Below, piece after piece: positions 1 through 8,729 of a DNA stretch of 46,761 nt. The stretch covers positions 1 to 46,761 of the forward strand of contig CALDFV010000131.1 of assembly GCA_937942145.1 (NCBI GenBank), read 5' to 3'. Each line of letters starts with the position of its first letter. The first letter of the stretch is position 1. The notes under the pieces are model-generated. The model saw nothing but the letters and a program-made list of their open reading frames with translations, searched no databases and was not told the DNA's origin. Origin of the DNA: an uncultured Opitutaceae bacterium (GTDB taxonomy: Bacteria > Verrucomicrobiota > Verrucomicrobiia > Opitutales > Opitutaceae). Both the position numbers and the translations under genes were made by a program.

Positions 1-192
1 AAGCAATAATCGTCGATCCGCCTTGGAAAACTCAATTACAGCGAGCCCGGTCCCCCTTAGACTGGGGTCGATACCGAGAATCACACCATTGAATGGACTG
101 CGGGAAGTCGCGTATCCACTCTTTGAAGAAGAATGAGTCGATTTCCCACTCACTTTGTCAGCCCAAAGTTGCCTTGAACTTTTTCTAGCCAT
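1..192 (-). CDS. ruvC: Holliday junction resolvase RuvC, N-terminal part (cut by window edge)
   Basis: RuvC cuts Holliday junctions at the end of homologous recombination, working with RuvAB. Only the first 64 codons lie in the window. Residues 38-53 carry the RNase-H-like first strand with the catalytic aspartate (VILGIDPSLRGTG, Asp42), followed by AVIEF, which matches the start of RuvC. The motif normally begins within about ten residues of the start, so this protein has a basic, serine-rich extension of roughly 35 residues if the ATG at 190-192 is the true start. That ATG overlaps the last codons of the upstream TauE gene by 8 nt, which suggests translational coupling. Metal-binding residues further downstream cannot be checked. 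Confidence 0.8.
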   Translation of the reverse strand, partial: MARKSSRQLWADKVSGKSTHSSSKSGYATSRSPFNGVILGIDPSLRGTGLAVIEFSKADRRLLL

Positions 193-955
193 AGACAGCG
201 ACGACCTCCTTTATCGAATTCCAGATCATGTATCCAACGGCGACGATTGTAAGCCAAAACGCAATTCTCTCAAACCACAATTGATTCACCTTCTTTGCAA
301 AACAAAACCCCAAAAATGCACCCGCTACAACAAATGGAACCAATCGTACATTCGCGCTAGCGCTTTCGATCGTAATGATATTCAAATACACAAGAAAAGG
401 AATCTTAAACAAATTCAGTAAAGTAAAGAAGTAGACGCTTGTGCCGAGAAACGCCATCTTCGGCATCCGCATCGCCAAAAGGTAGAGGGTCATCAGCGGT
501 CCTGCTGCATTAGCGATCATAGAGACGAATCCCGCCATTCCTCCAATGACTGGCCCCACCCCTGGCGCGAGAAGACCGGACTTTTTAATGTTTCCGGTAT
601 TTCGGTTCAACAGGTGAAGGGCAATCATTACGAGAAGGGACGCTCCAATTAAGAGTCTAGCCTGTGCATTGTCGATATTTTCAAGTACAATAAAACCGAC
701 CACCACGCCGATACCAGCCCAAGGAATTAGTTTTAGTATTTTTAGCCAGTCGGCATGACGCCGAAAGGCAATCACTGCACAGAGATCTCCAACCACGAGC
801 AGAGGAAGTCCAAATCCAGTGGCATCCTTGGCCAGCAGGATATTCTGAAAAATAGCAACGTTGAGAATCCCTAAACCAGGAATTCCGCATTTGCTCATTC
901 CAATAATCATAGCGGCTACTCCGAAGAATAGCCACTGCCAGATTTCGTAGGCCAT
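185..955 (-). CDS. TauE/SafE family sulfite/anion exporter
   Basis: Inner-membrane protein of the TauE/SafE (formerly DUF81) family, whose members export sulfite, sulfoacetate or other small organosulfur anions. The sequence is hydrophobic throughout, with about eight likely membrane segments. The two internal half-repeats each begin with the family glycine-rich turn: GMSKCGIPGLG near residue 20 and GFVSMIANAAGPL near residue 145. Length 256 aa is usual. I chose the ATG at 955; a TTG eight codons upstream would add a short tail, and neither has a convincing ribosome site. The 3' end overlaps ruvC by 8 nt, so the two are probably co-transcribed. The substrate is unknown. Release of sulfite by sulfatase-related metabolism elsewhere in the window is a possible but unproven link. 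Confidence 0.85.
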   Translation of the reverse strand: MAYEIWQWLFFGVAAMIIGMSKCGIPGLGILNVAIFQNILLAKDATGFGLPLLVVGDLCAVIAFRRHADWLKILKLIPWAGIGVVVGFIVLENIDNAQARLLIGASLLVMIALHLLNRNTGNIKKSGLLAPGVGPVIGGMAGFVSMIANAAGPLMTLYLLAMRMPKMAFLGTSVYFFTLLNLFKIPFLVYLNIITIESASANVRLVPFVVAGAFLGFCFAKKVNQLWFERIAFWLTIVAVGYMIWNSIKEVVAVYG

Positions 956-1070
956 CCCCCAACCACGAAGGATAGCCAATTAAAGAGCAATGCCTAAAAT
1001 CGACCCATTTAATGGCTGATCGTGACGCACACGCGATCCAATCTAAAATAAGAAACGATCCCAATCCAAA

Positions 1071-2027
1071 TCAACCGGGACGTCTAAAAATGTCTCGCTT
1101 ACGATCCTTTTTCGTCGCCTCTGCTTCGACACGTTGCTTTCCAGTTGTCCAACTTCCAGCATAGCGAATTTCCCCACGCCCAATTTCATAGGCTTCGATA
1201 TCGGTTAAACGATAACCATCATTGGCCAGAACCGCATTCTTTTGATAGAACTCGTCTGCCATCATGTGGTAGGCGAACTGCGACGACTGTTTTTCATCAA
1301 GCGACACCCACTCGCAGGCAAAATTGAGCCGGCCGTCGACATTATAGCCTTCGATGTCGACGAGGCGAAATCCTTCCCCTTCCATCAAAGCCGAAACCCT
1401 TCCAAATTCCTCCTTCGACAAGCCTCTGTAGAACCGCGCTTTTTCACCCTGCTTGGGTTTCCAAATCGCTGCATATCTCGTCTTCCCATTGGTCTCATAG
1501 GCTTCGAAATCAATCAGCCTATAATCGCGGTCCGCCATCTCTCCGTAAAAGTTCGAGAACATCAGGTCGTCCATTCCAAACTTCATTTCAGTCGTGAATT
1601 CCTCATTACTTTTCAACCAAACGCCTCCGAAATGGAGCGTCGCCCCGACGCGATCCACTTCGATATCCACCGGAACGAAGCCCTTTTTCAAAAAGTTTTC
1701 GTTCTCCTCCTTATACTCCACAACCGTTAGTTCGCGTTGCGACTCCCATTCGTCACTCGGCATGGCTTTAACCCATAAGGCAGCCTGCTTGGTCGATCTG
1801 CCAGAACGGTACTGCTCGATGTCCACGACACGCATGCCTTCGCTTCGCCGTTCCTCCATGGTTTCCTCAAAACGGTCCTTTTCCAGACCTGCATCGAGCT
1901 TCCACTCAATTTTCGAACCATCATAGTCAGCCCCATTGAGACTGAAACCACCGAGAGACAAAAAGACGGAAGCGGCGAAAGAGATTGTTGTTTTTCCAAC
2001 AAGTCCAAATTTTTTAGAATTTTGCAT
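1071..2027 (-). CDS. Secreted protein with five BTRD1-like tandem repeats
   Basis: A protein of about 318 aa starting at ATG 2027 with a signal peptide (basic KK, then a hydrophobic stretch to about residue 35). The mature part consists of five degenerate repeats of about 50-57 residues, each with a core of the form GYRLxDIExYxxxGxxRYAxxW: GMRVVDIEQYR, GFVPVDIEVDR, DYRLIDFEAYE, GFRLVDIEGYN and GYRLTDIEAYE. This matches the bacterial tandem repeat domain 1 family (BTRD1, Pfam PF17660), which also forms the N-terminal part of polyglycine hydrolases. Here there is no attached catalytic domain, so the protein is probably a binding module outside the inner membrane. A TTG start nine codons upstream (2054) is possible. 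It is divergent from the TonB receptor; whether they share a role is unknown. Confidence 0.75.
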   Translation of the reverse strand: MQNSKKFGLVGKTTISFAASVFLSLGGFSLNGADYDGSKIEWKLDAGLEKDRFEETMEERRSEGMRVVDIEQYRSGRSTKQAALWVKAMPSDEWESQRELTVVEYKEENENFLKKGFVPVDIEVDRVGATLHFGGVWLKSNEEFTTEMKFGMDDLMFSNFYGEMADRDYRLIDFEAYETNGKTRYAAIWKPKQGEKARFYRGLSKEEFGRVSALMEGEGFRLVDIEGYNVDGRLNFACEWVSLDEKQSSQFAYHMMADEFYQKNAVLANDGYRLTDIEAYEIGRGEIRYAGSWTTGKQRVEAEATKKDRKRDIFRRPG

Positions 2028-2226
2028 GGCTATTTTGATTAGTTGCGACACCAAGGTTCCCCATCGACAGATGGAGAGAGGATTTTAGCAAAAATGATAC
2101 TTAGCCTTGGGCAAGCGCGCCCTATCCACCCGAGAGTCTTGGCACCTACAGGCAGTTCACTTTACAAAAAGCCCGTTCCACACTGTTCTTGAATAGTCTA
2201 CTTTTAACCAGAGCGACAAACGATTT

Positions 2227-4344
2227 ATGCCCTCACTAGAAAACTCAAAAACACTCGTTATATTCGGGTTCAGTCTAATGGCTCTCCTTCCCGAACTTTA
2301 CTCTCAGCAGGAAAGCGGCGTTCTTCAACTTTCCCCGCTCGTAATCGACGCGGACCGACTGGTTCAGCCTCAAGCGTACGACGACTCCAATGCGGGAATG
2401 ACCTTATCAAACACTCTTTTGGGCGGCGCTCAAATTGGCCTTTTGGACTTGTCTGAGGCCATCGCCCAGTATCCGGCCTTTGCCGCATTTAGGAAGACTC
2501 CCGCGAGAGCGGCCCACCCAACCACCCAAGGCGTGAGGCTTCGAAATCTTGGAATTAACTCCACGTCCCGATCTATAGTTACTCTTGATGGCGTGCCTCA
2601 GAACGATCCTTTCGGGGGCTGGATCTATTGGCAGAGATACCACGCCTCCTCGCTTTACGATATCCAAATAAAGCCCTCAAGTGGCAGTGAAGCCTGGGGA
2701 AACTACGGAACCGGCGGCCACATATCGCTGAAATCGATTTCCCCCAAAGAGTCACGTATTCATGCTAAATTAACGGGCGGAAGCGACGGAACGAAAAGCG
2801 CTTCAATCTCATCCGACACTAAAATCTCGCAAAACGTTTCGTTCAACCTCTCGGCTCTTAACGCAGAGACTGACGGATTTTACACGCTTCGTTCAGATCA
2901 ACGCGGATCGATTGACCAAAAAGCAAACTCAGAGGCCCATGCCTACCAAGGCCTTCTGCGAATCGAGGCAAATGAATCCTGGCTTTTTACACTACGAGCA
3001 GCGCTGTTTGAGGAAGATCGAGTGAATGGGACGCCCCTATCATTCAATGGAACTGAAGCGACCGACTTTTCAATCACCGCTCTCCATCGTTTCGACGATT
3101 CAGATTCAGGATTCAATATCGTTGCCTACACCCAGGAACGTGACTTTCACAATCAATTCACCTCAGTGGCCGATGATCGAAATTCCGAGCGGCCCGCGCT
3201 AGATCAATTTGACACGCCGGCAGGAGCAGAAGGGGCAAGCTTCAACTACTTCACACGAATTGCTGAGAAACATGACTTTTCTATTGGGGCAGACATCCGA
3301 TTGCTGGACGGCGATGTCAATGAGCGCTTTCGAAACTTAGGAAACGGTTTCACTCGGCTCAGAAAGGCGGGCGGAGAACAAGGGATATTCGGCCTCTATT
3401 CTACCTCACAAATCCTCCTTTCCAATAAGTCTCGCCTCGCAGTAACCCTTCGGGCTGATGAAGTAAAGAACACCGATGGTCTGCGACAAGAGTGGAACAC
3501 AGAGAGCAACGCTCAGATTCGCAACGATCGGATCGCGTCAACCAGTGAAAGCTTCTTTTCCAACAATCTAACTTTCTATCACGACTTTTCTCAGAACCTG
3601 AGAGGCATGATGCGGCAATCAAGCGGATTTCGAGCCCCGACTTTGAATGAGCTCTATCGACCCTTTCGGGTCAAAAACGATATTATTGAAGCAAACCAGA
3701 ATCTCAATACCGAAAAGCATCTCGGGTTCGAAGCCGGACTACGGTTTAACGCAGACGATTCCTGGTCGATCAGCGCAAACGTCTTCACCTATAGCCTGGA
3801 CGACATGATTGCCAATGTGGTCCTTTCCAGCGAGCCAGGGTTTAATCCGCTATGCGGGTTTGTTCCCAGTGGTGGTTCCTGCGGACAACGCCTCAATCTT
3901 TCAGAAAGCACGGTAGAAGGTTTCGAAATAGTCTGGGAATCCCAATTGACCGAAACATTCAACGCCCGTGCCCAATTTCTCTACGCGCCCAGTGAAATTG
4001 ATTCCAATGATGCGATTCCAGAACTGAACGGAAATGAGTTCCCCCACTCATCCCCTTTCCGAGCAAATATTTCGCTAGACTGGCTTCCACGAGACGAACT
4101 GAAAATCTGGTCCAGTATCCGCTATCAGGAAAACGAATACGAAGACACGGGGAACCGGAGAATCCTGAAAGATTCCTTTCAAATGGACGGTGGCATCCAA
4201 TACGCGCTTTCAGGCCAACACGCTTTATCGCTCCATATTGAAAACCTCTTCGATGAGGAAATCGAAACGGGCATTTCGTCGGCCGGCCTCGTCTCAATCG
4301 GAGCCCCTCGAACGTTTTGGTTCTCCTGGGACTTCTCTCGCTAG
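2227..4344 (+). CDS. TonB-dependent outer-membrane receptor
   Basis: A 705-aa outer-membrane active transporter. A signal peptide (hydrophobic core about residues 9-25) is followed by a plug domain (about 40-165) with VRLRNLGINSTSRSIVTLDG and a GSxAWGNYGTGGHISLKS segment typical of the plug end. The rest alternates short strands as expected of a 22-stranded barrel, with FRAPTLNELYRPF and the closing IENLFDEEIETG motif near the C-terminus. The last residue is Arg rather than the usual aromatic residue, although FSWDFS just before it supplies aromatics. A Cys pair in one extracellular-loop region (CGFVPSGGSC, about residue 540) may form a disulfide. The substrate cannot be told: no siderophore, B12 or sugar genes are adjacent. 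No cobalamin riboswitch signature was found upstream. Confidence 0.88.
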   Translation: MPSLENSKTLVIFGFSLMALLPELYSQQESGVLQLSPLVIDADRLVQPQAYDDSNAGMTLSNTLLGGAQIGLLDLSEAIAQYPAFAAFRKTPARAAHPTTQGVRLRNLGINSTSRSIVTLDGVPQNDPFGGWIYWQRYHASSLYDIQIKPSSGSEAWGNYGTGGHISLKSISPKESRIHAKLTGGSDGTKSASISSDTKISQNVSFNLSALNAETDGFYTLRSDQRGSIDQKANSEAHAYQGLLRIEANESWLFTLRAALFEEDRVNGTPLSFNGTEATDFSITALHRFDDSDSGFNIVAYTQERDFHNQFTSVADDRNSERPALDQFDTPAGAEGASFNYFTRIAEKHDFSIGADIRLLDGDVNERFRNLGNGFTRLRKAGGEQGIFGLYSTSQILLSNKSRLAVTLRADEVKNTDGLRQEWNTESNAQIRNDRIASTSESFFSNNLTFYHDFSQNLRGMMRQSSGFRAPTLNELYRPFRVKNDIIEANQNLNTEKHLGFEAGLRFNADDSWSISANVFTYSLDDMIANVVLSSEPGFNPLCGFVPSGGSCGQRLNLSESTVEGFEIVWESQLTETFNARAQFLYAPSEIDSNDAIPELNGNEFPHSSPFRANISLDWLPRDELKIWSSIRYQENEYEDTGNRRILKDSFQMDGGIQYALSGQHALSLHIENLFDEEIETGISSAGLVSIGAPRTFWFSWDFSR

Positions 4345-4352
4345 AAATTCAG

Positions 4353-4379
4353 AAAGCCCCCTCACCACCCGGGCGCTTT
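4353..4379. terminator. Possible weak bidirectional terminator
   Basis: Between the convergent TonB receptor and exchanger genes, AAAGC (4353-4357) pairs with GCTTT (4375-4379), with a further CCC/GGG pairing inside after one mismatch. It overlaps the stop codon of the exchanger gene. The stem is short and there is no real U tract, so this is only a candidate. Confidence 0.25.
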
Positions 4380-5388
4380 AAAAGCTACTGAGGAGGAGGT
4401 AGACTGTGTACCCACCCAGCAATGCAATGCCAGTCGACTTTGTCAGGTGAGTCTTGCAGATGAATGTGGATACTTGAAAAATCAGCATCAATCCAATCAT
4501 CGCAGGGAAGATTAGAGTAAAGAACTCCCCACTTGCAAGGAGACCACCCTGCGTGACGGATGCGGAAGCTCCCGCGACCAACAGGATATTCAGAATGTCC
4601 GCGCCTACCACGTTCCCAATCGCGAGTTCGCCATGACCCTTTCGAACCGCGGTCACAACGGTGACCAATTCAGGAAGCGACGTTCCAAAAGCGACTAGCG
4701 TTGCTGCTATGATGGATTGAGGCACCTGAGCTCGTATCGCGGTTTCCTCTACCGCATGTATCAACAAATGGGAGGAGGATATTACCAATGTTAGTCCAAT
4801 CAGTATTTTTACAAAGATTACAGCTGTGGAGCCTTTCTCACGCGACTCCACGCCAAAATCTTCTTTTACGTTTTTCGCCCAGTGTACTGACGCCCACAAG
4901 TAGCCCGCGAGCAACCCGAGAAATACGAAGCCTGTGATCTGAGGAAAACGCCCGCCTTTTTCGAATACCGAACTCAAATTGCTGAAGGGTAGACAAACGG
5001 CAATAATGAGAAATCCCAGTGCCAAACAGAGCAGACCCTGTCGTCGCATCAAATACAGATTTATCGGCACTTTGCCGCACAGTGTGGCTACACCCAGGAT
5101 CAAGCCCGTATCGCAAATGACTGACCCGACCGCGTTACCCAGCGCCATGTCTGGCTTTCCGTTGATCGCGGACATCACCGAAACCGTGACTTCCGGTAAT
5201 GTAGTCCCCAGACTCACAATCGTAGCCCCAATGATCACTTTGCTAATACCATGACGGATTGACAGAGTCACAGCTTCTTCAACTAGAACGTCAGCCCCTT
5301 TTCCTAGTACCGCTATGCAGACCGCGATCAATACCAGCAACAGGTAGATAGGCAAACCTTGCACGAATTCAGTCAGTAGTTCTTCCAT
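4378..5388 (-). CDS. Na+/Ca2+ exchanger family (CaCA) membrane protein
   Basis: A 336-aa cation antiporter of the CaCA superfamily (YrbG-like), predicted to exchange Ca2+ for Na+ or H+ across the inner membrane. The two inverted alpha-repeats that form the ion site are visible: SLGTTLPEVTVS with GNAVGSVICDTGLILG in the first half, and AFGTSLPELVTVV with GNVVGADILNILLVAG in the second. The ion-liganding Glu of each GTxLPE motif is present. About ten membrane segments are expected. It stands alone, convergent with the TonB receptor and divergent from tcdA. The ion specificity cannot be read from the sequence. Confidence 0.88.
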   Translation of the reverse strand: MEELLTEFVQGLPIYLLLVLIAVCIAVLGKGADVLVEEAVTLSIRHGISKVIIGATIVSLGTTLPEVTVSVMSAINGKPDMALGNAVGSVICDTGLILGVATLCGKVPINLYLMRRQGLLCLALGFLIIAVCLPFSNLSSVFEKGGRFPQITGFVFLGLLAGYLWASVHWAKNVKEDFGVESREKGSTAVIFVKILIGLTLVISSSHLLIHAVEETAIRAQVPQSIIAATLVAFGTSLPELVTVVTAVRKGHGELAIGNVVGADILNILLVAGASASVTQGGLLASGEFFTLIFPAMIGLMLIFQVSTFICKTHLTKSTGIALLGGYTVYLLLSSF

Positions 5389-5510
5389 TGTTCAGATGAG
5401 CGTTCGAGGAGAATTGGGACGATTTACTGACTTGGGTGGACAGCGCAGTCAAGAATACACCGAAGATTCCCCTTGCAACCCAATCAACCAATCTTAAAGC
5501 CGCAGAAGCA

Positions 5511-6293
5511 ATGTCGGAAACGACCATTAACTACGATTATCGATTCGGTGGAGTCGAACGCCTTTACGGACCCGGAAGCCTCGAGAGAATTCGCGAGGCC
5601 AGTGTTCTCGTGGTCGGTATTGGGGGCGTAGGATCCTGGGTCGCTGAAGCCCTGGCTCGGTCCGGGGTCGGCACCATCACGCTCGTTGATCTCGATGACA
5701 TTTGTGAGAGTAACATAAACCGCCAAATTCACGCTCTGGATGGGCAAATCGGAAAGCCAAAGATTGAGGCGATGGCCGAACGCTGCCGGCTCATCAATCC
5801 CGACGCGACCATAAGCGTACTCCACACATTCTTCACAGAGAAAACTGCTGAAGAAATATTCAGAGATCCTTATGACTATGTCATGGATGCCATCGACAGC
5901 GTGAAGCACAAATGCGCCATGATCGATTTTTGTCGAAGAAGAGGCATTCCCATTTTGACCTCAGGAGGAGCCGGTGGACGTATCGATCCGACCAAAATCC
6001 AAGTCTCCGACATCACGAAGTCGTACAACGACAAACTCCTCCAGCGAGTAAGAAAGAAACTAAGACAAGATTACGGCTACCCTCGCGAGAGAAGGCGCCG
6101 GTTTAAAGTCGAGTGCGTGTTCTCGCCCGAGGAAGCTCACTATCCCGAATCCTGCGCCACAAAAGACGGCGACACAAGCAGTCGGCGGCTCGACTGTGCC
6201 TCCGGTTATGGAGCCGCCGCCCAGGTTACTGGAGCTTTCGGTTTTATTGCAGCAGCAAGAATCGTTCAAAAAATCGCGAAGTCTGAAGATTAA
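5511..6293 (+). CDS. tcdA: tRNA threonylcarbamoyladenosine dehydratase TcdA
   Basis: An E1-like ATP-dependent enzyme that dehydrates the t6A37 base of tRNAs to cyclic ct6A. Near the N-terminus is YRFGGVERLYG, then the nucleotide-binding VVGIGGVGSWVAEALARSG (about residues 34-53), the acidic LVDLDD, and NRQIHALDGQIGKPK, all closely matching E. coli TcdA. Further on are VMDAIDSVKHK, LTSGGAGGRIDPTKI and RLDCASGYGAAAQVTGAFGF. The reading frame is open back to a GTG at 5436, but the ATG at 5511 gives the family-like start (260 aa). The stop codon is immediately followed by the ATG of the beta-CASP gene, so both RNA-related genes are almost surely one operon. Confidence 0.93.
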   Translation: MSETTINYDYRFGGVERLYGPGSLERIREASVLVVGIGGVGSWVAEALARSGVGTITLVDLDDICESNINRQIHALDGQIGKPKIEAMAERCRLINPDATISVLHTFFTEKTAEEIFRDPYDYVMDAIDSVKHKCAMIDFCRRRGIPILTSGGAGGRIDPTKIQVSDITKSYNDKLLQRVRKKLRQDYGYPRERRRRFKVECVFSPEEAHYPESCATKDGDTSSRRLDCASGYGAAAQVTGAFGFIAAARIVQKIAKSED

Positions 6294-7655
6294 ATGAGAG
6301 TTATCGACCTTAACCGGAATGGAGGCATTGGAGCCAACTCCCTCTTCGTGGAATTAGACTCCTTTAACTTTATCGTTGATGCCGGGCTCAATCCTAAATT
6401 TGCAGGAAACTTGGCTACTCCAGACTACACACTGATCGAGGACGCCGATATCCATTTCATCGTTATTACCCATTGCCACCTCGACCATATTGGTTCGCTA
6501 CCCGTCTTGATGAGGAAGCATCCTGAAGCGAGAGTCTTCATGAGCCAGGCCAGTCAAATGCTCATTGAACGCATGCTACACAACTCCTGCAATGTCATGA
6601 CACGGCAAAGAGCCGAAAAAAATATTCCCGAATATCCACTTTTCACTCATGAAGAAATCGATCAAGCAGCGGAGAGATTCGAAACTATTCCATTTAGCAA
6701 ACCGGTCCAGCTTTCAGAGGCTGACGGTGAAATTGAACTGACACTCTACCCTGCTGGACATGTGGCGGGAGCTGGAGGACTGGAAATCTCGAGCTCGGGA
6801 AAGCGGCATTTCTTCTCTGGAGACGTGCTATTTGATAATCAACACACTCTGGACGGAGCCAGTTTTCCAATCGAAAACCGCTTTGAGACGGTCTTCCTCG
6901 AAACCACTCGAGGTGAAACCGAGCGCCCAAAAGAAAGAACAAGAGCGAGTGAGATCGATCGTCTACTGAAAACAATAACGAATGTCCTGCGTCGTGGAGG
7001 ATCAGTACTCATACCCGTTTTCGCCTTAGGCCGGATGCAGGAGATACTCACGCTGATTAACAACGCCCGCAAAGAAGGTCTCCTACCTACTTGTCCCATT
7101 TTTGGAGCAGGTCTCGGATTGGCAGTGGCGGACCATCTGGATCAGATTTCCAAACGAACCGGTCAGGTGAAATTCACCCGCAAGACAATTAAGGAACTGC
7201 GACTTCGTCGCCCACCACGTAAAATGACACCGGGCAAGGAACCACCCGAACAGGGCATCTATATTCTGAGCAGTGGAATGATGGTCGAACATACCCCCAG
7301 CTACAATCTCGCCGCAAGTCTCCTCCCTCAAGGTCGCAACGCGATCTGCTTTGTCGGATATTGTGATCCTGACACCCCTGGAGGCAAACTTCTGGACACC
7401 AAGCCAGGAGAGACTTTCCTCTTCGAAACCATCGACTATCAGACTCCCGTGAGAGCGCAAATCGAACGCTTTGAGATGAGCGGACATGCCGACCGAGAGG
7501 AACTTCTAAAATTCGCTCTGAGAACACATCCCAAGAAAGTCGTTCTAACTCATGGGGACCCAGGGGCACGGGCCTGGTTCGCGATCGCCTTAGCCGAAAA
7601 CGACCCTACCCTCATCGTCATTGATCCCAAGCCGCTTGAGCCCTTTGAATTATAG
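6294..7655 (+). CDS. Beta-CASP metallo-beta-lactamase-fold hydrolase, RNase-like
   Basis: A 453-aa soluble zinc-dependent hydrolase of the MBL-fold beta-CASP group (YSH1/CPSF-like), whose members process or degrade RNA. The zinc-site signature THCHLDHIGSLP lies at residues 59-70 (His60, His62, Asp64, His65); later ligands are likely His in PAGHVAGAGG (about 154) and Asp in SGDVLFD (about 176). The beta-CASP insert includes VLIPVFALGRMQE. The C-terminal RMMBL segment has the SGHADREEL motif (about 396) and VVLTHGD (about 419). It starts directly after the tcdA stop with no gap. Whether it is an exo- or endonuclease is not visible; the pairing with a tRNA-modification enzyme suggests RNA as substrate. 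Confidence 0.88.
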   Translation: MRVIDLNRNGGIGANSLFVELDSFNFIVDAGLNPKFAGNLATPDYTLIEDADIHFIVITHCHLDHIGSLPVLMRKHPEARVFMSQASQMLIERMLHNSCNVMTRQRAEKNIPEYPLFTHEEIDQAAERFETIPFSKPVQLSEADGEIELTLYPAGHVAGAGGLEISSSGKRHFFSGDVLFDNQHTLDGASFPIENRFETVFLETTRGETERPKERTRASEIDRLLKTITNVLRRGGSVLIPVFALGRMQEILTLINNARKEGLLPTCPIFGAGLGLAVADHLDQISKRTGQVKFTRKTIKELRLRRPPRKMTPGKEPPEQGIYILSSGMMVEHTPSYNLAASLLPQGRNAICFVGYCDPDTPGGKLLDTKPGETFLFETIDYQTPVRAQIERFEMSGHADREELLKFALRTHPKKVVLTHGDPGARAWFAIALAENDPTLIVIDPKPLEPFEL

Positions 7656-7709
7656 TTTGTCGATTCTGAGGACCAACCCAATCCGGCTAATTCCAAATAT
7701 TCTTCATCA

Positions 7710-8729
7710 ATGAAGTACAGACGACTTGGCGCAAGCGACATACGCGTATCAGAAGTTAGCCTCGGATGCTGGACACTTGGAGGACTCAACTGGATCGAGG
7801 GTCATGCCACGGGATGGGCGAATGTCGATCCCTGTGAAATTGAATCCGCAATAAAGATTGGCATCGATGGAGGCATCAACCACTTTGACAACGCAGACGT
7901 TTACGGAAATGGGGATGCCGAACGACTTCTCGCGAGTTGTCTCCAAAATATTGGGATTAACAGCGACTCTTTTATAATTGCGTCGAAAGTCGGCCACGAC
8001 AAGGGAACCGCAGCCCACGCTTACGAGAAAAATCATATTCGTCGGCAATGCGAACAGTCGCTCATAAATCTACGTCGTGAATACCTTGATATTTACTATC
8101 TGCATCATGCAGACTTTGGACCCAACGACAGATACTTGAATGACGCTGCGGAAACCATGCAAGCGCTGCAGGCTGAAGGTAAAATTCGCCTCATCGGTCA
8201 GTCCGCCTACCGGTCTTCGCATTTCAAAAAATCCGTGCCAATTATAAAGCCAACCGTCCTTCAAAGCTGGGCCCACGCTATGGATACGAGATTCGTTGAA
8301 CGAAGCAGTATCGTCGGTCAACTTCTCGAGAAAAATAACCTTTCGTTCATAGCATTCAGTCCACTCAATCAGGGACTTCTTCTAGACAAATTTGATCCCG
8401 AAAGCCCTCCAGTCTTCGAATCGGGCGACCATCGTAGAAACAGTCCTAAATTTTCCAAAGAAGCGCTTGCGAAACTAGCGCCCCAGTTGAATGCGCTTAA
8501 GTGCCGATTCGGCAATTCCACTCTGGACCTTGCCAGCGTCGCTTTACGGTTCGTCCTAAATCACGACCGGGTTGCTTGTGTCATACCAGGCTTTCGAAAC
8601 GAGCGGCAGGTTTCATGCAACTTAACCACGTGTGATCGAGAATTGAACAAGGAAGACATGGCGTTTATCCGCGATGTTTTCAGCAAAACAAATACAAAGG
8701 CTACTGCAGCCAACCAGACCAACGGTTAA
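7710..8729 (+). CDS. Aldo/keto reductase
   Basis: A 339-aa NAD(P)H-dependent oxidoreductase with a TIM-barrel fold. The catalytic tetrad is present: Asp60 and Tyr65 in HFDNADVYG, Lys93 in ASKVGHDKG and His132 in YYLHHAD. The start MKYRRLGASDIRVSEVSLGCW is typical of the YghZ/general-stress-type AKR subgroup. VLQSWAHAM and FIAFSPLNQGLL match the middle strands, and CVIPGFRNERQV the C-terminal cofactor-binding region. It is separated by 54 nt from the beta-CASP gene, so it may or may not share its transcript. Its stop codon and that of the convergent cytochrome gene lie on the same four bases, TTAA (8726-8729). The substrate is unknown. Confidence 0.9.
   Translation: MKYRRLGASDIRVSEVSLGCWTLGGLNWIEGHATGWANVDPCEIESAIKIGIDGGINHFDNADVYGNGDAERLLASCLQNIGINSDSFIIASKVGHDKGTAAHAYEKNHIRRQCEQSLINLRREYLDIYYLHHADFGPNDRYLNDAAETMQALQAEGKIRLIGQSAYRSSHFKKSVPIIKPTVLQSWAHAMDTRFVERSSIVGQLLEKNNLSFIAFSPLNQGLLLDKFDPESPPVFESGDHRRNSPKFSKEALAKLAPQLNALKCRFGNSTLDLASVALRFVLNHDRVACVIPGFRNERQVSCNLTTCDRELNKEDMAFIRDVFSKTNTKATAANQTNG

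Noticed and set aside
2055-2226. Possible cobalamin or other riboswitch before the TonB receptor
   Set aside because: No B12-box or other conserved riboswitch core could be found in 170 bases.
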